From an uncultured Agrobacterium sp. (GTDB lineage Bacteria; Pseudomonadota; Alphaproteobacteria; Rhizobiales; Rhizobiaceae), in contig CAJYTK010000013.1 in assembly GCA_913777615.1 (NCBI GenBank), forward strand, positions 310,001 through 374,000: a stretch of DNA of 64,000 nt. Direction: 5' to 3'. A program made the position numbers and the translations under genes. This document shows, piece after piece, positions 29,285 through 38,990 of the stretch; the first letter of the stretch is position 1, and the number at the start of each line of letters is the position of its first letter. A model generated the notes under the pieces. That model was not told the DNA's origin, ran no database searches, and saw only the letters and a program-made list of their open reading frames with translations.

Positions 29285-30016
29285 ATGCAAGCCGCATCCG
29301 TCGATCTTCGCTCCTATTCGAAAGAATGGCCTGAGGAGCGCCACGCCTTCGTACAGATAGTCGTGCCACTATCTGGCTCGATGGACATCGATGTCGGCGG
29401 TCTGCAGCAGCGGCTTTCGCCTTCCAAGGCTGTACTGATCAATGGCAACGTCAAACACAGCATCGTCACTTCTGACAATAACAGATCGCTTATCGTCGAT
29501 CTGAACGAATGTTACGTCCCGGAAGCGACGCTTGCAAAGTTCAGCAACAAGCCATTCTTCGATCTGACGAGCCGTTCAGCATCAGTGGCGCGCCATATGC
29601 GGCGATCTATTCATGATGGAGAATATGACCGCTCCTCAACGAGGCTGTGGGCCGAACTTCTGGTGGGCAGCTTTACCGATGAGCGGACGGATGTTGGCGC
29701 TCGCCTGCTGACGCTGAAAGCGCTGATCGAGATCGACCCTTTCCAGAACTGGACGGTCGAACAGATGGCTTCACAGGTAGAACTCAGTGCAAGCCGTCTC
29801 CATGCGCTGTTTCTCGAATACTTCGAGGCCACGCCGCATGCACTGCTTTCGCAGATACGCATGAAAAAGATCTGCGCCCTTCTCTCCAACTCCAGCCTGC
29901 CGATTGCAGAGATAGCAGCGCGAGCGGGGTTTTCCGACCAGACCGCGCTGACCAGAGCCATGAAAAAACTGCTCGGCACCACACCTGCCGCCTATCGGCG
30001 CACCATGAATTCCTGA
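29285..30016 (+). CDS. AraC family transcriptional regulator
   Basis: 243 residues: an N-terminal cupin-like sensing region (about 1-140, with VVPLSGSMDIDVGG and LINGNVKHSIV) and a C-terminal double helix-turn-helix (about 150-240, with WTVEQMASQVELSASRLHAL and IAEIAARAGFSDQTALTRAM). The start at ATG 29285 is chosen because GGAGGAAG precedes it; a frame start at 29240 falls inside the upstream hairpin. It probably controls the DMT exporter gene immediately downstream, a common pairing (inference). The inducer is unknown. Confidence 0.92.
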   Translation: MQAASVDLRSYSKEWPEERHAFVQIVVPLSGSMDIDVGGLQQRLSPSKAVLINGNVKHSIVTSDNNRSLIVDLNECYVPEATLAKFSNKPFFDLTSRSASVARHMRRSIHDGEYDRSSTRLWAELLVGSFTDERTDVGARLLTLKALIEIDPFQNWTVEQMASQVELSASRLHALFLEYFEATPHALLSQIRMKKICALLSNSSLPIAEIAARAGFSDQTALTRAMKKLLGTTPAAYRRTMNS

Positions 30017-30089
30017 CGTTCAGGAGTTTATGTCAAGACAGTCTCCAGCGCCCATGGCACACCGCTCGCCATCAATGCGAGGGCATGGC

Positions 30090-31022
30090 ATGAACAAGAC
30101 AGGCTTGGGGCTATTTTACGGAATGCTTGCGGGAGCGCTCTGGGGTGGGATTTTTCTTGCACCCAAGCTCATCCCGGCAGGTTTCACACCGTTACAACTC
30201 TCGACTGCGCGCTATCTCACCTACGGCATAATTGCGCTTGCGCTGATCGCGCCGAGGATCAAACGCGTCTCCGCGCAGTTCGGTCGAGCAGAATGGACCG
30301 CCCTGCTTTGGCTCAGTCTCGTCGGTAACCTGCTCTACTACGTTTTCATCTCCACCGCTGTTCAACTGAGTGGAGTCGCCTTCACATCGATCATTATCGG
30401 CTTTCTGCCTGTGGCAGTCACCATCATCGGCAGTATGGATCACGGCGCAGTCTCGCTGAAGCGCCTTTGGCCATCGCTCTTGCTGGGTGCAGTCGGTATC
30501 ATCGGGATCTCCTGGCAGTCGCTGATGCATGACGGCACTGCGCTCGATGCCCGCAAACTCATTGGGTTGTTAGCAGCCATCGGCGCACTGGCATCCTGGA
30601 CGGCTTTTGCGGTCGGCAACGCGCGATGGCTCATCCGTCTCCATGCCGTCAGCGCTGATGAATGGAATTTGATGACGGGCGTCGTCACCGGAGGGCTCGC
30701 GCTCGTTCTCGCCATACCGGCCTTCGCTTTCGGTGGCATTGCTCATCCCCGATCTGACTGGGCACAATTCACGATGGTCGCAGTCGGCCTCGGCATTTCA
30801 GCCTCCATCTTCGGCAACGCGCTGTGGAACCGCATGAGCCGGCTTCTGCCACTCACCATGGTGGGACAGATGATTTTGTTCGAGACCTTGTTCGCTCTAC
30901 TCTACGGTTTCCTATGGGAAAACCGTGGGCCGACGCCGATAGAGAGCATCGCAATCGTCTCCGTCGTGCTGAGCGTTTTGCTTTGCATGAGGGCCCATAG
31001 ACCGCAAAAAGTTTCCGAGTGA
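30090..31022 (+). CDS. EamA-family (DMT) exporter
   Basis: About 310 residues with ten hydrophobic segments and the two EamA repeats (first begins GLFYGMLAGALWGGIFLAPK; the second begins near LIGLLAAIGALASWTAFAVG). It is an inner-membrane drug/metabolite transporter family member; the substrate is unknown. ATG 30090 (GAGGG at 6 bp) is preferred because the membrane part starts right after it; ATG 30030 with AGGAG only 3 bp away would add a 20-residue polar leader. It lies directly behind an AraC regulator. A 14-bp palindrome AGGACGATCGTCCT overlaps the stop codon. Confidence 0.9.
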   Translation: MNKTGLGLFYGMLAGALWGGIFLAPKLIPAGFTPLQLSTARYLTYGIIALALIAPRIKRVSAQFGRAEWTALLWLSLVGNLLYYVFISTAVQLSGVAFTSIIIGFLPVAVTIIGSMDHGAVSLKRLWPSLLLGAVGIIGISWQSLMHDGTALDARKLIGLLAAIGALASWTAFAVGNARWLIRLHAVSADEWNLMTGVVTGGLALVLAIPAFAFGGIAHPRSDWAQFTMVAVGLGISASIFGNALWNRMSRLLPLTMVGQMILFETLFALLYGFLWENRGPTPIESIAIVSVVLSVLLCMRAHRPQKVSE

Positions 31023-31054
31023 GGACGATCGTCCTGCATTGATCGTTTAGCAGA

Positions 31055-32782
31055 CTATGCGATCAGACCGGCGCCGAACTGAGCCTCATAGAGACGGCTG
31101 TAAGGCCCCCTGGCCGCAAGAAGCTCTTGGTGATTGCCGCTTTCAGCGATTCCGCTCGTATCCACCACAACGATACGCGACGCATCTCGTATCGTTGCAA
31201 GACGATGGGCAATAATCAGCGTCGTGCGTCCTTCCGCCAGTTCTCCGAGCGACTGCTGTATCGCACGTTCTGTTTCAGTATCGAGTGCGGACGTCGCTTC
31301 ATCCAGAATGAGAATAGGCGGGTTCTTCAAGAACATGCGGGCAATCGCAAGCCTTTGTTTTTGTCCACCCGAGAGCTTGACGCCGCGCTCACCAATCACC
31401 GTATCCATCCCGTCGGGCATAGCGTCGATCACTTGATCCAGATGCGCCCGCTGCGCAGCAACCCAGATTTCCTCGTCGCTGGATCCGAGACGCCCATATT
31501 CTATATTCTCGCGAACGGTGCCGCCGAACATGAACACATCTTGCTGGACGATACCGATCTGGCTCCGCAAGGAAGCAAGCGTCATCTTGCGGATATCGAT
31601 GCCATCGATGGTGATTGCGCCTGCCGTCACCTCGTAGAAGCGCGGTAAAAGTGAGCACAAGGTCGTCTTGCCCGCACCCGACGGGCCGACGAAGGCAACC
31701 GTTTCCCCGGCGCGGATCGTCAGATCAATATCGGACAGAACCTGCTTACCGTCGGCGTAGCCGAAGCTGACGCCATTATAGGTGATATCACCCCGAATAG
31801 ACGGAGCCTCAATCGCGTCCGGCGCATCTGCGATGTCAGGCTCGGTATCGATAAGCTCGGTGAAGCGACGGAAGCCGGCAATACCTTTGGGATAGGTTTC
31901 TATGACGGAGTTGATCTTCTCGATCGGGCGAAAGAAGACATTGACCAAAAGAAGGAAGCTGACGAAGCCGCCATTGGTCAGATCGCCCTGCAACACCAGC
32001 CATGCGCCGCAGATCATGATGACCATCTGTGTCAGGCGCATACTCATATAGCTCAGCGAAGTACTGGCCGTCATGATCTTGTAGGCATCCAGCTTGGTAC
32101 GGCGGTAGCGCTGATTGTCCTTCTCAAAAAGCGCGCGCTCATGGTTCTCATTGGCGAAGGCCTGGACCACGCGCATCCCCCCGACATTTTCTTCAATGCG
32201 GGCGTTGAAGGCGCCGACACGACTGTAAAGCGCGCGAAAATTGTTCGTCATGCGTGTGCCATAACGGCTCGTCACCCATGCCGTCAGAGGCACGATGACG
32301 GCCGTGATCAACGCCAGAGGTACATTGACGGAAAGCATGAGCAGAAAGGCGCCGATAAAGGTCATGACCGCAATGAAGAGATCTTCCGGTCCGTGATGCG
32401 CAACCTCGCCGATTTCTTCCAGGTCTTTCGTCAGGCGCCCGACGAGATGACCGGTCTTCTGGTTATCGAAAAAGCGGAACGAAAGCTTCTGCAGGTGATC
32501 GAAGGCTGCACGGCGCATGTCGGTTTCGATATTGATGCCAAGCATATGTCCCCAATAGGTGACAGTCGCCATGAGGCCGGTATTGAAGATGTAGACGAGC
32601 AGCAGGCCGCACGATGCTGCAAGGATCACCGGCCAGTTCGAGGCAGGCAGCAAGACATCGACAAAAAGCTTCACCGCCATGGGAAAGCCGAGTTCGAGAA
32701 GACCTGAGAAAACGGCACAGGAAAAATCGAGAATGAAAAGCCCTCGATAGGGGCGATAGTAGGCGAAGAATCGACGCAGCAT
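31055..32782 (-). CDS. ABC exporter, fused permease and ATPase (MsbA-like)
   Basis: 575 residues: an N-terminal ABC exporter membrane domain with six helices (first near residue 15-40) and a C-terminal nucleotide-binding domain. Walker A is GPSGAGKTT near residue 363-371, the Q-loop is QIGIVQQD, the signature is LSGGQKQR and Walker B is ILILDEATSALD, followed by the His switch IAHRLAT. It should homodimerise and export a hydrophobic compound or lipid; the specificity is not readable. It converges on the EamA gene (32-bp gap) and is divergent from the AI-2E permease gene, with 223 bp between them. Confidence 0.94.
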   Translation of the reverse strand: MLRRFFAYYRPYRGLFILDFSCAVFSGLLELGFPMAVKLFVDVLLPASNWPVILAASCGLLLVYIFNTGLMATVTYWGHMLGINIETDMRRAAFDHLQKLSFRFFDNQKTGHLVGRLTKDLEEIGEVAHHGPEDLFIAVMTFIGAFLLMLSVNVPLALITAVIVPLTAWVTSRYGTRMTNNFRALYSRVGAFNARIEENVGGMRVVQAFANENHERALFEKDNQRYRRTKLDAYKIMTASTSLSYMSMRLTQMVIMICGAWLVLQGDLTNGGFVSFLLLVNVFFRPIEKINSVIETYPKGIAGFRRFTELIDTEPDIADAPDAIEAPSIRGDITYNGVSFGYADGKQVLSDIDLTIRAGETVAFVGPSGAGKTTLCSLLPRFYEVTAGAITIDGIDIRKMTLASLRSQIGIVQQDVFMFGGTVRENIEYGRLGSSDEEIWVAAQRAHLDQVIDAMPDGMDTVIGERGVKLSGGQKQRLAIARMFLKNPPILILDEATSALDTETERAIQQSLGELAEGRTTLIIAHRLATIRDASRIVVVDTSGIAESGNHQELLAARGPYSRLYEAQFGAGLIA

Positions 32783-33005
32783 AATGGGTAGGTCCAGAAC
32801 GAAGCAGTAAACCTCTACGGTTGTAAATGCGCTCGTTCATTCTCACATTCATGTCAGAAGTCCAAGCATGCTGCTCAAATTTTACCAAATTCGTTCAATA
32901 TGTTTTGCGACGATATAAAAGCATAATAACGGGGGAATAGATTGCACCCCACATCTTACCTGTGACAGTGTGACCTGCTGCACTGGGAATGCGAAAGAGA
33001 CGAGA

Positions 33006-34211
33006 GTGAACAAAGCCGACAATCATCATACCGATGGAGAAACACGATGGTTGGGTGCTGCCACTCCCACTCGTAACGCGCTGGTACCGTCCATTTCTGC
33101 GGCGCGATGGCTCCTGCTTCTGACTGTCGCAGCAGGCATCTACTTTTTCTACGGCTTTTTGGTTCCCGTGCTTGCCGCACTCGTTATTGGCTTTGCGAGC
33201 TGGCCGATCTATCGACGATTGCTCAACAGAGTGGGAGGCAACACCACTGTCGGCGCGACGATCGCCATTTTGCTGATCATCGCCTTTCTGATCGTACCGA
33301 TTGTCATCGCCGCTTCTTATACGGCGGGTGAAATACGCGAATGGTTCGGCTGGGCGGTGGAGGTCAATAAGACAGGCGCTCCGGTGCCTGAATGGATCGC
33401 GGCACTTCCAGGCGTCGGCCCATGGTTCAGTGAACAATGGACCCGTTACGTCGGCACGCCTGGCGCCATCGGAGAGGTCATCCAGCTCGTCAGCGGCGCC
33501 AATATTGGCAATATCTATCGTGCCATCGTCGCGGCAGGCAACGGCGCCTTTCACCTCGTCCTCACCCTCCTCTTCATGCTGATCGCGCTTTTCTTCGTCT
33601 ATCGCAACGGGGAAGGATTTGCCCGCCAAGTCGATCTCGTTGGGGAACGAATCCTGCCCAATCGCTGGGAGCGCATTTCACGCGTGGTTCCTGCAACGAT
33701 CAGCTCGACCGTGACGGGCATGACCCTGATCGCCATCGGCGAAGGTATCATCCTTGGTATTGCCTACTGGATTGCGGGCGTCCCCTCGCCGGTAACTCTT
33801 GGCGTCCTAACGGGCGTTATGGCGTTGATCCCCGGCGGCGCGCCGCTGTCGTTCACTCTGGTGTCCATCTATCTGCTGGCGAGCGGCTCTCCTGCGGCAG
33901 GTATCGGGCTCTTCATCTGGGGCTCGGTGGAGCTCTTTATCGTCGACAAGACTATCCGCCCCCGGCTTGTGGGCGGTCCGATCAAGCTTCCGTTCCTGCC
34001 GACCTTTTTCGGCCTTGTCGGCGGTGTCAAGACCATGGGCTTTCTCGGCCTGTTCATCGGTCCCGTGCTGATGGCGCTTCTGGTGGCCGTATGGCGCGAA
34101 TGGGTCCGGGAGGCAGAAATTTCGGCAAGCGAGCCAGTGGTCGTTCATGATGTGTATGAGGAGGAGCTGGAAGAACCGGCTCCCCTGCGCAAGTCGGTCA
34201 GCTCGGTTTAA
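33006..34211 (+). CDS. AI-2E family transporter (PerM/UPF0118)
   Basis: About 401 residues from GTG 33006 (GAGACGAGA just before it); another GTG at 32970 would add 12 residues. There are about eight hydrophobic segments, starting WLLLLTVAAGIYFFYGFLVP, with the family's conserved region GVPSPVTLGVLTGVMALIPGGAP and FGLVGGVKTMGFLGLFIGPV. Some family members export autoinducer-2 and others are sodium/proton antiporters, so the substrate is open. Its 3' end overlaps the convergent acetyltransferase gene by 4 bp. Confidence 0.9.
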   Translation: MNKADNHHTDGETRWLGAATPTRNALVPSISAARWLLLLTVAAGIYFFYGFLVPVLAALVIGFASWPIYRRLLNRVGGNTTVGATIAILLIIAFLIVPIVIAASYTAGEIREWFGWAVEVNKTGAPVPEWIAALPGVGPWFSEQWTRYVGTPGAIGEVIQLVSGANIGNIYRAIVAAGNGAFHLVLTLLFMLIALFFVYRNGEGFARQVDLVGERILPNRWERISRVVPATISSTVTGMTLIAIGEGIILGIAYWIAGVPSPVTLGVLTGVMALIPGGAPLSFTLVSIYLLASGSPAAGIGLFIWGSVELFIVDKTIRPRLVGGPIKLPFLPTFFGLVGGVKTMGFLGLFIGPVLMALLVAVWREWVREAEISASEPVVVHDVYEEELEEPAPLRKSVSSV

Positions 34212-34663
34212 AACCTCAGTTCCATGAACATGCTGAGCGGATCAGGCTTGTAAGGCGGGAATGGTTCTATCTCTATGAACCCGGCCTTGCGATAGAGGTT
34301 AATTGCCTCCGGTTGACTGATACCTGTTTCGAGCCGGATTGCCTCAAGCTCAAGCTCACGGGCCCTCTCGACCAGAGCGTTCATCATCAGCTTACCGATG
34401 CGAAGTCCGCGCGCCTCAGGATCGACGAACATCCGCTTGATCTCTGCCGTGCCGTTTCCTGCCTCCACGAGCGCGCAGCAGCCGACAATCTCGCCGTCAT
34501 TTCGCGCCACTAGAAAGGATACGTTAGGCTGTTCGAGAGCCTCGAGATCCACAAGATGATTGCTCTCCGCCGGGTAAAGCGACGCCATATAGGCATTCGA
34601 CAGATCCATAAGGCGGGCGATTTCAGGCTGGCGCGGCGATTCCAGATTAATGTCCACAGGCAT
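34208..34663 (-). CDS. GNAT family N-acetyltransferase
   Basis: 151 residues with the Gcn5-related fold: ALVEAGNGTAEIKRMFVDPE (strand 4), the acetyl-CoA loop ARGLRIGKLMMNALVERAR, and the family end YRKAGFIEIEPFPPY. The substrate is unknown. The start ATG 34663 is preceded by GGAAA at about 7 bp; a longer frame to 34777 adds 38 residues without homology features. It is monocistronic and overlaps the permease gene tail-to-tail. Confidence 0.9.
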   Translation of the reverse strand: MPVDINLESPRQPEIARLMDLSNAYMASLYPAESNHLVDLEALEQPNVSFLVARNDGEIVGCCALVEAGNGTAEIKRMFVDPEARGLRIGKLMMNALVERARELELEAIRLETGISQPEAINLYRKAGFIEIEPFPPYKPDPLSMFMELRF

Positions 34664-34868
34664 GCTATTTCCGTTATGGCTTAAGCATCGGCCTGAAAGT
34701 CGCAATCGATTTTCAGAAAAGCCCATGCGTAGATTTAAAAATGTAAGGCGGCCTTTGTGCGTCCGGGTTGGACTCACAGCGCGCTAGGTTATGGTCATCA
34801 CAATAAGACTGCAATCTTCGTGAATGACGCGCTGAATAGAACAGCTCTTTGCGCAGGAGAAAACCAAA

Positions 34869-35267
34869 ATGCGAACCGCCATGGTCTTGATGACAATTCT
34901 TGGCTGCGACGATACGGCGTCGGATTGCCGCTACATTGCAACGCCGCAACAGCGATGGACGAGCATCGAGCTTTGCGATGCGGATTCGGAGAAGCAACTC
35001 GGGCAGTTTACGAATGTAGCGTATCCGGTTGTCGTTGCTGTCTGCCAGATGCCGGAAGCTCCCGTCCAGCAGGCAACCACCGGACAGGACGCCCCGCAGG
35101 TGGCCGAACCCAGTGATGCGCAGGAAGAAGAGAACCTCGCCCAACGCGCCATTGGGCGCGTCAAGAAGATCCTTCCATCGACAGAGGGCGTAAAAGAAGT
35201 TTTGGGCAAACCGGTGCGGATGGTCGAAGACAGCTATTCGTGGATCGCCAGACGGCTTTCCAAATAG
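34869..35267 (+). CDS. Hypothetical protein with Cys-containing N-terminus
   Basis: 132 residues, ATG preceded by AGGAGA. The N-terminal 60 residues carry four cysteines (13, 20, 36, 59) and hydrophobic strands. Residues 60-90 are a Pro/Gln/Ala/Glu-rich linker, and the C-terminal 40 residues look like an amphipathic helix (RVKKILPSTEGVKEVLGK). There is no clear signal peptide. No family recognised. It is monocistronic, divergent from the acetyltransferase gene and convergent with DUF2336. Confidence 0.7.
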   Translation: MRTAMVLMTILGCDDTASDCRYIATPQQRWTSIELCDADSEKQLGQFTNVAYPVVVAVCQMPEAPVQQATTGQDAPQVAEPSDAQEEENLAQRAIGRVKKILPSTEGVKEVLGKPVRMVEDSYSWIARRLSK

Positions 35268-35331
35268 GCAGAGTGCTTAAGCGGATCTCTACCCATACCG
35301 CAAAACACTCCCCCGACCGGCCAGCTAACGA

Positions 35332-36468
35332 TCAAGCAGCCTCGGCGATCATGTCCTGTGCAAAGGATCTTGCTCTCTGGCGCTGATCGACGATTTGCAG
35401 CTTTTCGACCATACCCAGCATTTCACTGAGCACCGTATCGCTTTCGGATTGCGAAAATTTCTCAAGCAGTCGTGTGGCGACCTGCTGGACCGCACCGCCG
35501 TAAGGCATTTCGGCAGCCTGTCTCCACAGATGCGTCGCCTCGATGAAAACATCGAGAGTTCTGTCAGACAGGCCGCTCGACTGGAACAGCGCCCTGACCG
35601 CGTGGTGCCTTCCGGTTGCGAGGATCGAGCGAACGCGGCGCTCCTCGAGCCCAGACAGATTGGAGATGGCCCCGGCAAAGAAATCGAGCTTTCCGGTGCA
35701 GAGAAGTTGAAGAAGAAAAGCAGGCGTCAGCTGGCTTTGCTGGCGCAAGTGCTCTACCAGCGATCCAATATCCTGACCGCGAGCATCGCCGGCAATCAGC
35801 GTCATTGCTGCGTCCGTGGCATCTCGGATGATTTGTCGAGCTCGTGCGACGCTGATGACATGGGTGATGATGCCAGCCGATACCAAAGCCTCACCCACCT
35901 GAAGAACAAGAGCATGGCGAACATCCGCTGGCAGATCGTCTCGCTCAAGCAGAAGATTACGGATCTGTTCGTCTTCCTTGAAACGGTCACAGACACGCCG
36001 GATGGAAAATGCCGTCACCTGTGCCGATCCGCTCTCGAGCATGATGGCAACTTCGCACGCACCGCCGATTTCAGACAGCGCTGCGCACGCTCCGGGGGAA
36101 AGATCAGCGCGGGCGGCGACCATGGATCTTGTGACGGAGGAGCCTCTGCCGATCAGATCGACGAGGTCGGACTCGCTTAAAACGGGCGAATGGAGAATCA
36201 CCATACACGCGACCTCCGCCTGATCTTCGGCCAGAGCGATTACGATAGGACGTGGCGCATTTTCAGACGATGAGAGAGCTTCTGCCAACGCCTGACGCAC
36301 TTTGGGCGACGGATCATCCAGAAGATAGGACATTGCCATATAGGCGCCTGCCCGCTTCCCAGTTGGCATGGTGCCAGTGACATAGGCCGCGCCCAGAGCC
36401 TTCGCAGCCTTTGCTCTGTCTCCAGCGCGCGCTTTATCCGTCCAGCTGAGAAATGCCTCTACAACCAC
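35332..36468 (-). CDS. DUF2336 domain protein (HEAT-like repeats)
   Basis: 378 residues, predominantly helical with repeated degenerate HEAT-like units, e.g. SYLLDDPSPKVRQALAEALSS and ACMVILHSPVLSESDLVDLI. It matches DUF2336, widespread in alphaproteobacteria and of unknown function. Cytoplasmic; no catalytic motif seen. It follows the flavin reductase gene on the minus strand with 152 bp between, which contain an imperfect inverted repeat GTAAAACCT/AGGTTTAC near its start. Probably monocistronic. Confidence 0.85.
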   Translation of the reverse strand: MVVEAFLSWTDKARAGDRAKAAKALGAAYVTGTMPTGKRAGAYMAMSYLLDDPSPKVRQALAEALSSSENAPRPIVIALAEDQAEVACMVILHSPVLSESDLVDLIGRGSSVTRSMVAARADLSPGACAALSEIGGACEVAIMLESGSAQVTAFSIRRVCDRFKEDEQIRNLLLERDDLPADVRHALVLQVGEALVSAGIITHVISVARARQIIRDATDAAMTLIAGDARGQDIGSLVEHLRQQSQLTPAFLLQLLCTGKLDFFAGAISNLSGLEERRVRSILATGRHHAVRALFQSSGLSDRTLDVFIEATHLWRQAAEMPYGGAVQQVATRLLEKFSQSESDTVLSEMLGMVEKLQIVDQRQRARSFAQDMIAEAA

Positions 36469-36620
36469 CCCTGCACCCCAAGAAATGTTTTCTACGACCC
36501 TTTGGATTTCAAGGCGACTCGTTAGCGAACCGCCTTTTGACTTCCATGGGTAAAACCTAGGGAGAAAAGGTTTACGATTGGTTCACCATGTTTTTTAACC
36601 ATAATGAAGTCTGGGATTTT

Positions 36621-37229
36621 TCAGGCCGAGGGTCGAGCAAGTTGGAACACGTCGGAGCCCCCGTCGGCATAATCCATATAGCCCATTCGGGCTACAGGGC
36701 GCGCAAGCGACATATCGATGCGTCCTTCCTGGATGATCGCCTCATCGATATGAATGCCCATCACCTGGCCGAAGACCACCCAGGAATTGACCGGCTGACC
36801 TTCGACGTCATTTGGCTGCACGATCTGGGTGACACGGCACTCAAGCGCCGCCAGAGCTTCTGCGACAAAGGGGGCATCCACAACCTCTCCCATGCGGGCG
36901 GTGAGGCCGGCCAACTCGAATTCGTTGATCGTATAATTAACGGGGGCCGATGATGCATTCATCCTGTCAACGAGATGGCGACTGACGAGGCTAGCCGTAA
37001 AAACGCCGGTTTCTCGGACATTGCGTAAACTGTCCTTCTGGCCGCTCGACGAGAACACCACCAGTTTCGGCGTGTCCGAAATGGCGTTGAAGAACGAATA
37101 GGGCGATAGATTCAGCGTACCGTCGCTTCCTTTCGAGCCAATCCAGCCGATCGGGCGCGGCGCGACGATGGCTTTGAAAGGATCATGTGCCATCCCGTGC
37201 TGGTTTGTGTCCGTCGTATAGAACATCAA
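36621..37229 (-). CDS. Flavin reductase family (flavoredoxin-like) protein
   Basis: 202 residues with the FMN-binding split-barrel flavin reductase fold: [40 protein letters not shown] and [15 protein letters not shown] are typical. It should bind FMN and reduce or exchange flavin for a partner; the substrate is unknown. Its start overlaps the stop of the upstream nitroreductase (ATGA at 37226-37229), so the two flavoproteins are translationally coupled and likely act together. Confidence 0.9.
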   Translation of the reverse strand: MMFYTTDTNQHGMAHDPFKAIVAPRPIGWIGSKGSDGTLNLSPYSFFNAISDTPKLVVFSSSGQKDSLRNVRETGVFTASLVSRHLVDRMNASSAPVNYTINEFELAGLTARMGEVVDAPFVAEALAALECRVTQIVQPNDVEGQPVNSWVVFGQVMGIHIDEAIIQEGRIDMSLARPVARMGYMDYADGGSDVFQLARPSA

Positions 37230-37807
37230 GCTTCCCCGACCCAGGTGACCACATCGCTCAGGTCCGGGCGCGGTCGTTCGACAGGAGGGAATGTCGTCGA
37301 TCCGACATAGATCAACCCGGCAACTTTCTCCCCCTCACCTACGCCCATTTCGGGAAGAAAATCTGGATCATACGAAACCCATTCGGTCAGCCAGTTGGCG
37401 GCGTATCCATGCGCGTTTACCGCCATGAGCAGGTTGAGGCAGACGGCACCCGCCGACATGATCTGCTCCCATTCGGGAATTTTCACATGTGGCCCAGCCT
37501 TACTGACGACCGCGATTACAACCGGCGCTCTGGTAAAACGTGTTCTTTCAACGGATTGGAAATCCACACTCAGTTCAGGGTTTTTCTTGAGTGCCAAAGC
37601 AAGGGCCGCCTCGCCCAGCCTTTCCCGCTCGTCACCGCGAATAACGACGAATCGCCAGGGTGCAATCTTGCCGTGATCTGGAACACGGACAGTCAGACGA
37701 AGAATCTCTTCGAGTTCCTCGCGGCTTGGCCCTGGCTCGGTCAATTGCGGCGCCGGCGTCGAGCGCCTTACGTTCAGATAGTCGATGAGCTTGATGTCAG
37801 TTTTCAT
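37226..37807 (-). CDS. Nitroreductase family (YdjA-like) protein
   Basis: 193 residues, FMN-dependent nitroreductase fold of the short YdjA/TdsD-like type: [13 protein letters not shown] (FMN phosphate loop), [20 protein letters not shown] and the C-terminal GLIYVGSTT. It likely uses NAD(P)H to reduce nitroaromatic or quinone-type compounds, with the physiological substrate unknown. It is the first gene of a two-gene unit with the flavin reductase and divergent from the secreted modular protein (108-bp gap). Confidence 0.92.
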   Translation of the reverse strand: MKTDIKLIDYLNVRRSTPAPQLTEPGPSREELEEILRLTVRVPDHGKIAPWRFVVIRGDERERLGEAALALALKKNPELSVDFQSVERTRFTRAPVVIAVVSKAGPHVKIPEWEQIMSAGAVCLNLLMAVNAHGYAANWLTEWVSYDPDFLPEMGVGEGEKVAGLIYVGSTTFPPVERPRPDLSDVVTWVGEA

Positions 37808-37915
37808 GGTCGCACCGTTCCATTCGCATGCAATCTAAAGACAGGCCTTGAAATAGCCTTGCGGTTCGGATTGAAGTGGTCCCACAAAAACAAGAAGTCA
37901 ATCCGGTCGAGAGAA

Positions 37916-38896
37916 ATGACGTTCACCAAAATTGGAGCAGGTCTGTGCATCGCGCTGGCAGCGGCCGCTGCGCTTCCTGGCGTTGCTATCTCTCAAGATG
38001 CCTTCAAGGAGTTCAAGCAACTCGGCGGCACGCCAAAGATGCCAAAGCTGAATGCATTCTCCGTTCCTTCCCCTTCGGAACCGGAGGCGGTGAAATCGCG
38101 TGACATCTTTTTGGAAGCAAAGCTGACCCAGCAGGGCGAGCCGATGATGGAGGGACTTGCCTGGCGCGTGTTCAGCCCTATTCCGGGACCCGATGGCAAA
38201 TTGCCTATGCTTGCAAGCTCGGACGGCGGCTCAGCCGAATTTCACCTTGAGCCCGGTGATTACTTCGTCAATGTCGCCTTCGGTCGCGCTGGCGTGACCA
38301 AGAAGCTCAGCGTTCCGGAGAACGGCAAGATCGACAAGCAGGTTCTTATTCTCGATGCTGGTGGCTTCGTATTGAATGCTGTTGCGGGCAACGACAAGAA
38401 CATTTCCGCCAATCAGCTGAAGTTTTCCATCTACGCGTCCGAAGCCTCCGAGAACGGAGAGCGGAAGCTGGTGATGACGGATGTGAAGCCAAACACGATT
38501 GTTCGCCTCAATGCAGGCACCTACCACGTCGTTTCCGAATATGGCTCGGTGAATGCGGTGGTGCGCGCCGACATTCAGGTTGAGGCCGGCAAGCTGACCG
38601 AAGCGACGTTGCAACATCATGCGGCCCAGATAACGCTCAAGCTCGTCTCGGAGCATGGCGGCGAAGCCATTGCCGATACGGCCTGGTCCGTCCTGACGGG
38701 TGCCGGAGACGTGGTCAATGAAAGCGTCAGCGCCTTTTCCACCATGGTTCTCGCCGACGGCGAATATACTGCAATCGCCCGCAACAAGGACAAGGTCTAC
38801 CAGCGCAATTTTTCGGTGAAGGCCGGTCAGGATTCCGACGTGGAAGTGCTGATGAAGGATCAGACGACGGAAGATGCGACGGGCGATTTCGAGTAG
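37916..38896 (+). CDS. Secreted modular protein with three beta-type repeats
   Basis: 326 residues from ATG 37916 (GAGAGA before it). A signal peptide (KIGAGLCIALAAAAALPGVA) is followed by a linker and three related units of roughly 85-100 residues. Each has a LAWRV/LKFSI/TAWSV-type strand, then an L-x-x-G-x-Y core: LEPGDYFVNVAFG, LNAGTYHVVSEYG and LADGEYTAIARN. These resemble Cna-B/carboxypeptidase-regulatory-like immunoglobulin-type folds, suggesting a periplasmic or surface binding scaffold. No enzyme motif or lipobox. Function unknown. A longer open frame running back to 37187 is antisense to the nitroreductase and not real. Confidence 0.8.
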   Translation: MTFTKIGAGLCIALAAAAALPGVAISQDAFKEFKQLGGTPKMPKLNAFSVPSPSEPEAVKSRDIFLEAKLTQQGEPMMEGLAWRVFSPIPGPDGKLPMLASSDGGSAEFHLEPGDYFVNVAFGRAGVTKKLSVPENGKIDKQVLILDAGGFVLNAVAGNDKNISANQLKFSIYASEASENGERKLVMTDVKPNTIVRLNAGTYHVVSEYGSVNAVVRADIQVEAGKLTEATLQHHAAQITLKLVSEHGGEAIADTAWSVLTGAGDVVNESVSAFSTMVLADGEYTAIARNKDKVYQRNFSVKAGQDSDVEVLMKDQTTEDATGDFE

Positions 38897-38955
38897 CGTC
38901 CAAGAAAAAGCGCCCGCATCGATCGATGATCGAACACCCCCGCGAGACTATATAT

Positions 38956-38990
38956 GAAAACGGCGCCCTGAGGCGCCGTTTTCAGTTTCT
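38956..38990. terminator. Bidirectional terminator between the modular secreted protein gene and thrS
   Basis: A perfect 12-bp stem GAAAACGGCGCC / GGCGCCGTTTTC (38956-38967 with 38972-38983), loop CTGA. It serves both convergent genes; thrS stops at 38991. Confidence 0.88.

Noticed and set aside
37187-38896. 569-codon frame reading through into the secreted modular protein
   Set aside because: The first 243 codons are antisense to the nitroreductase and contain no family features. A proper start with a ribosome binding site and signal peptide occurs at 37916.
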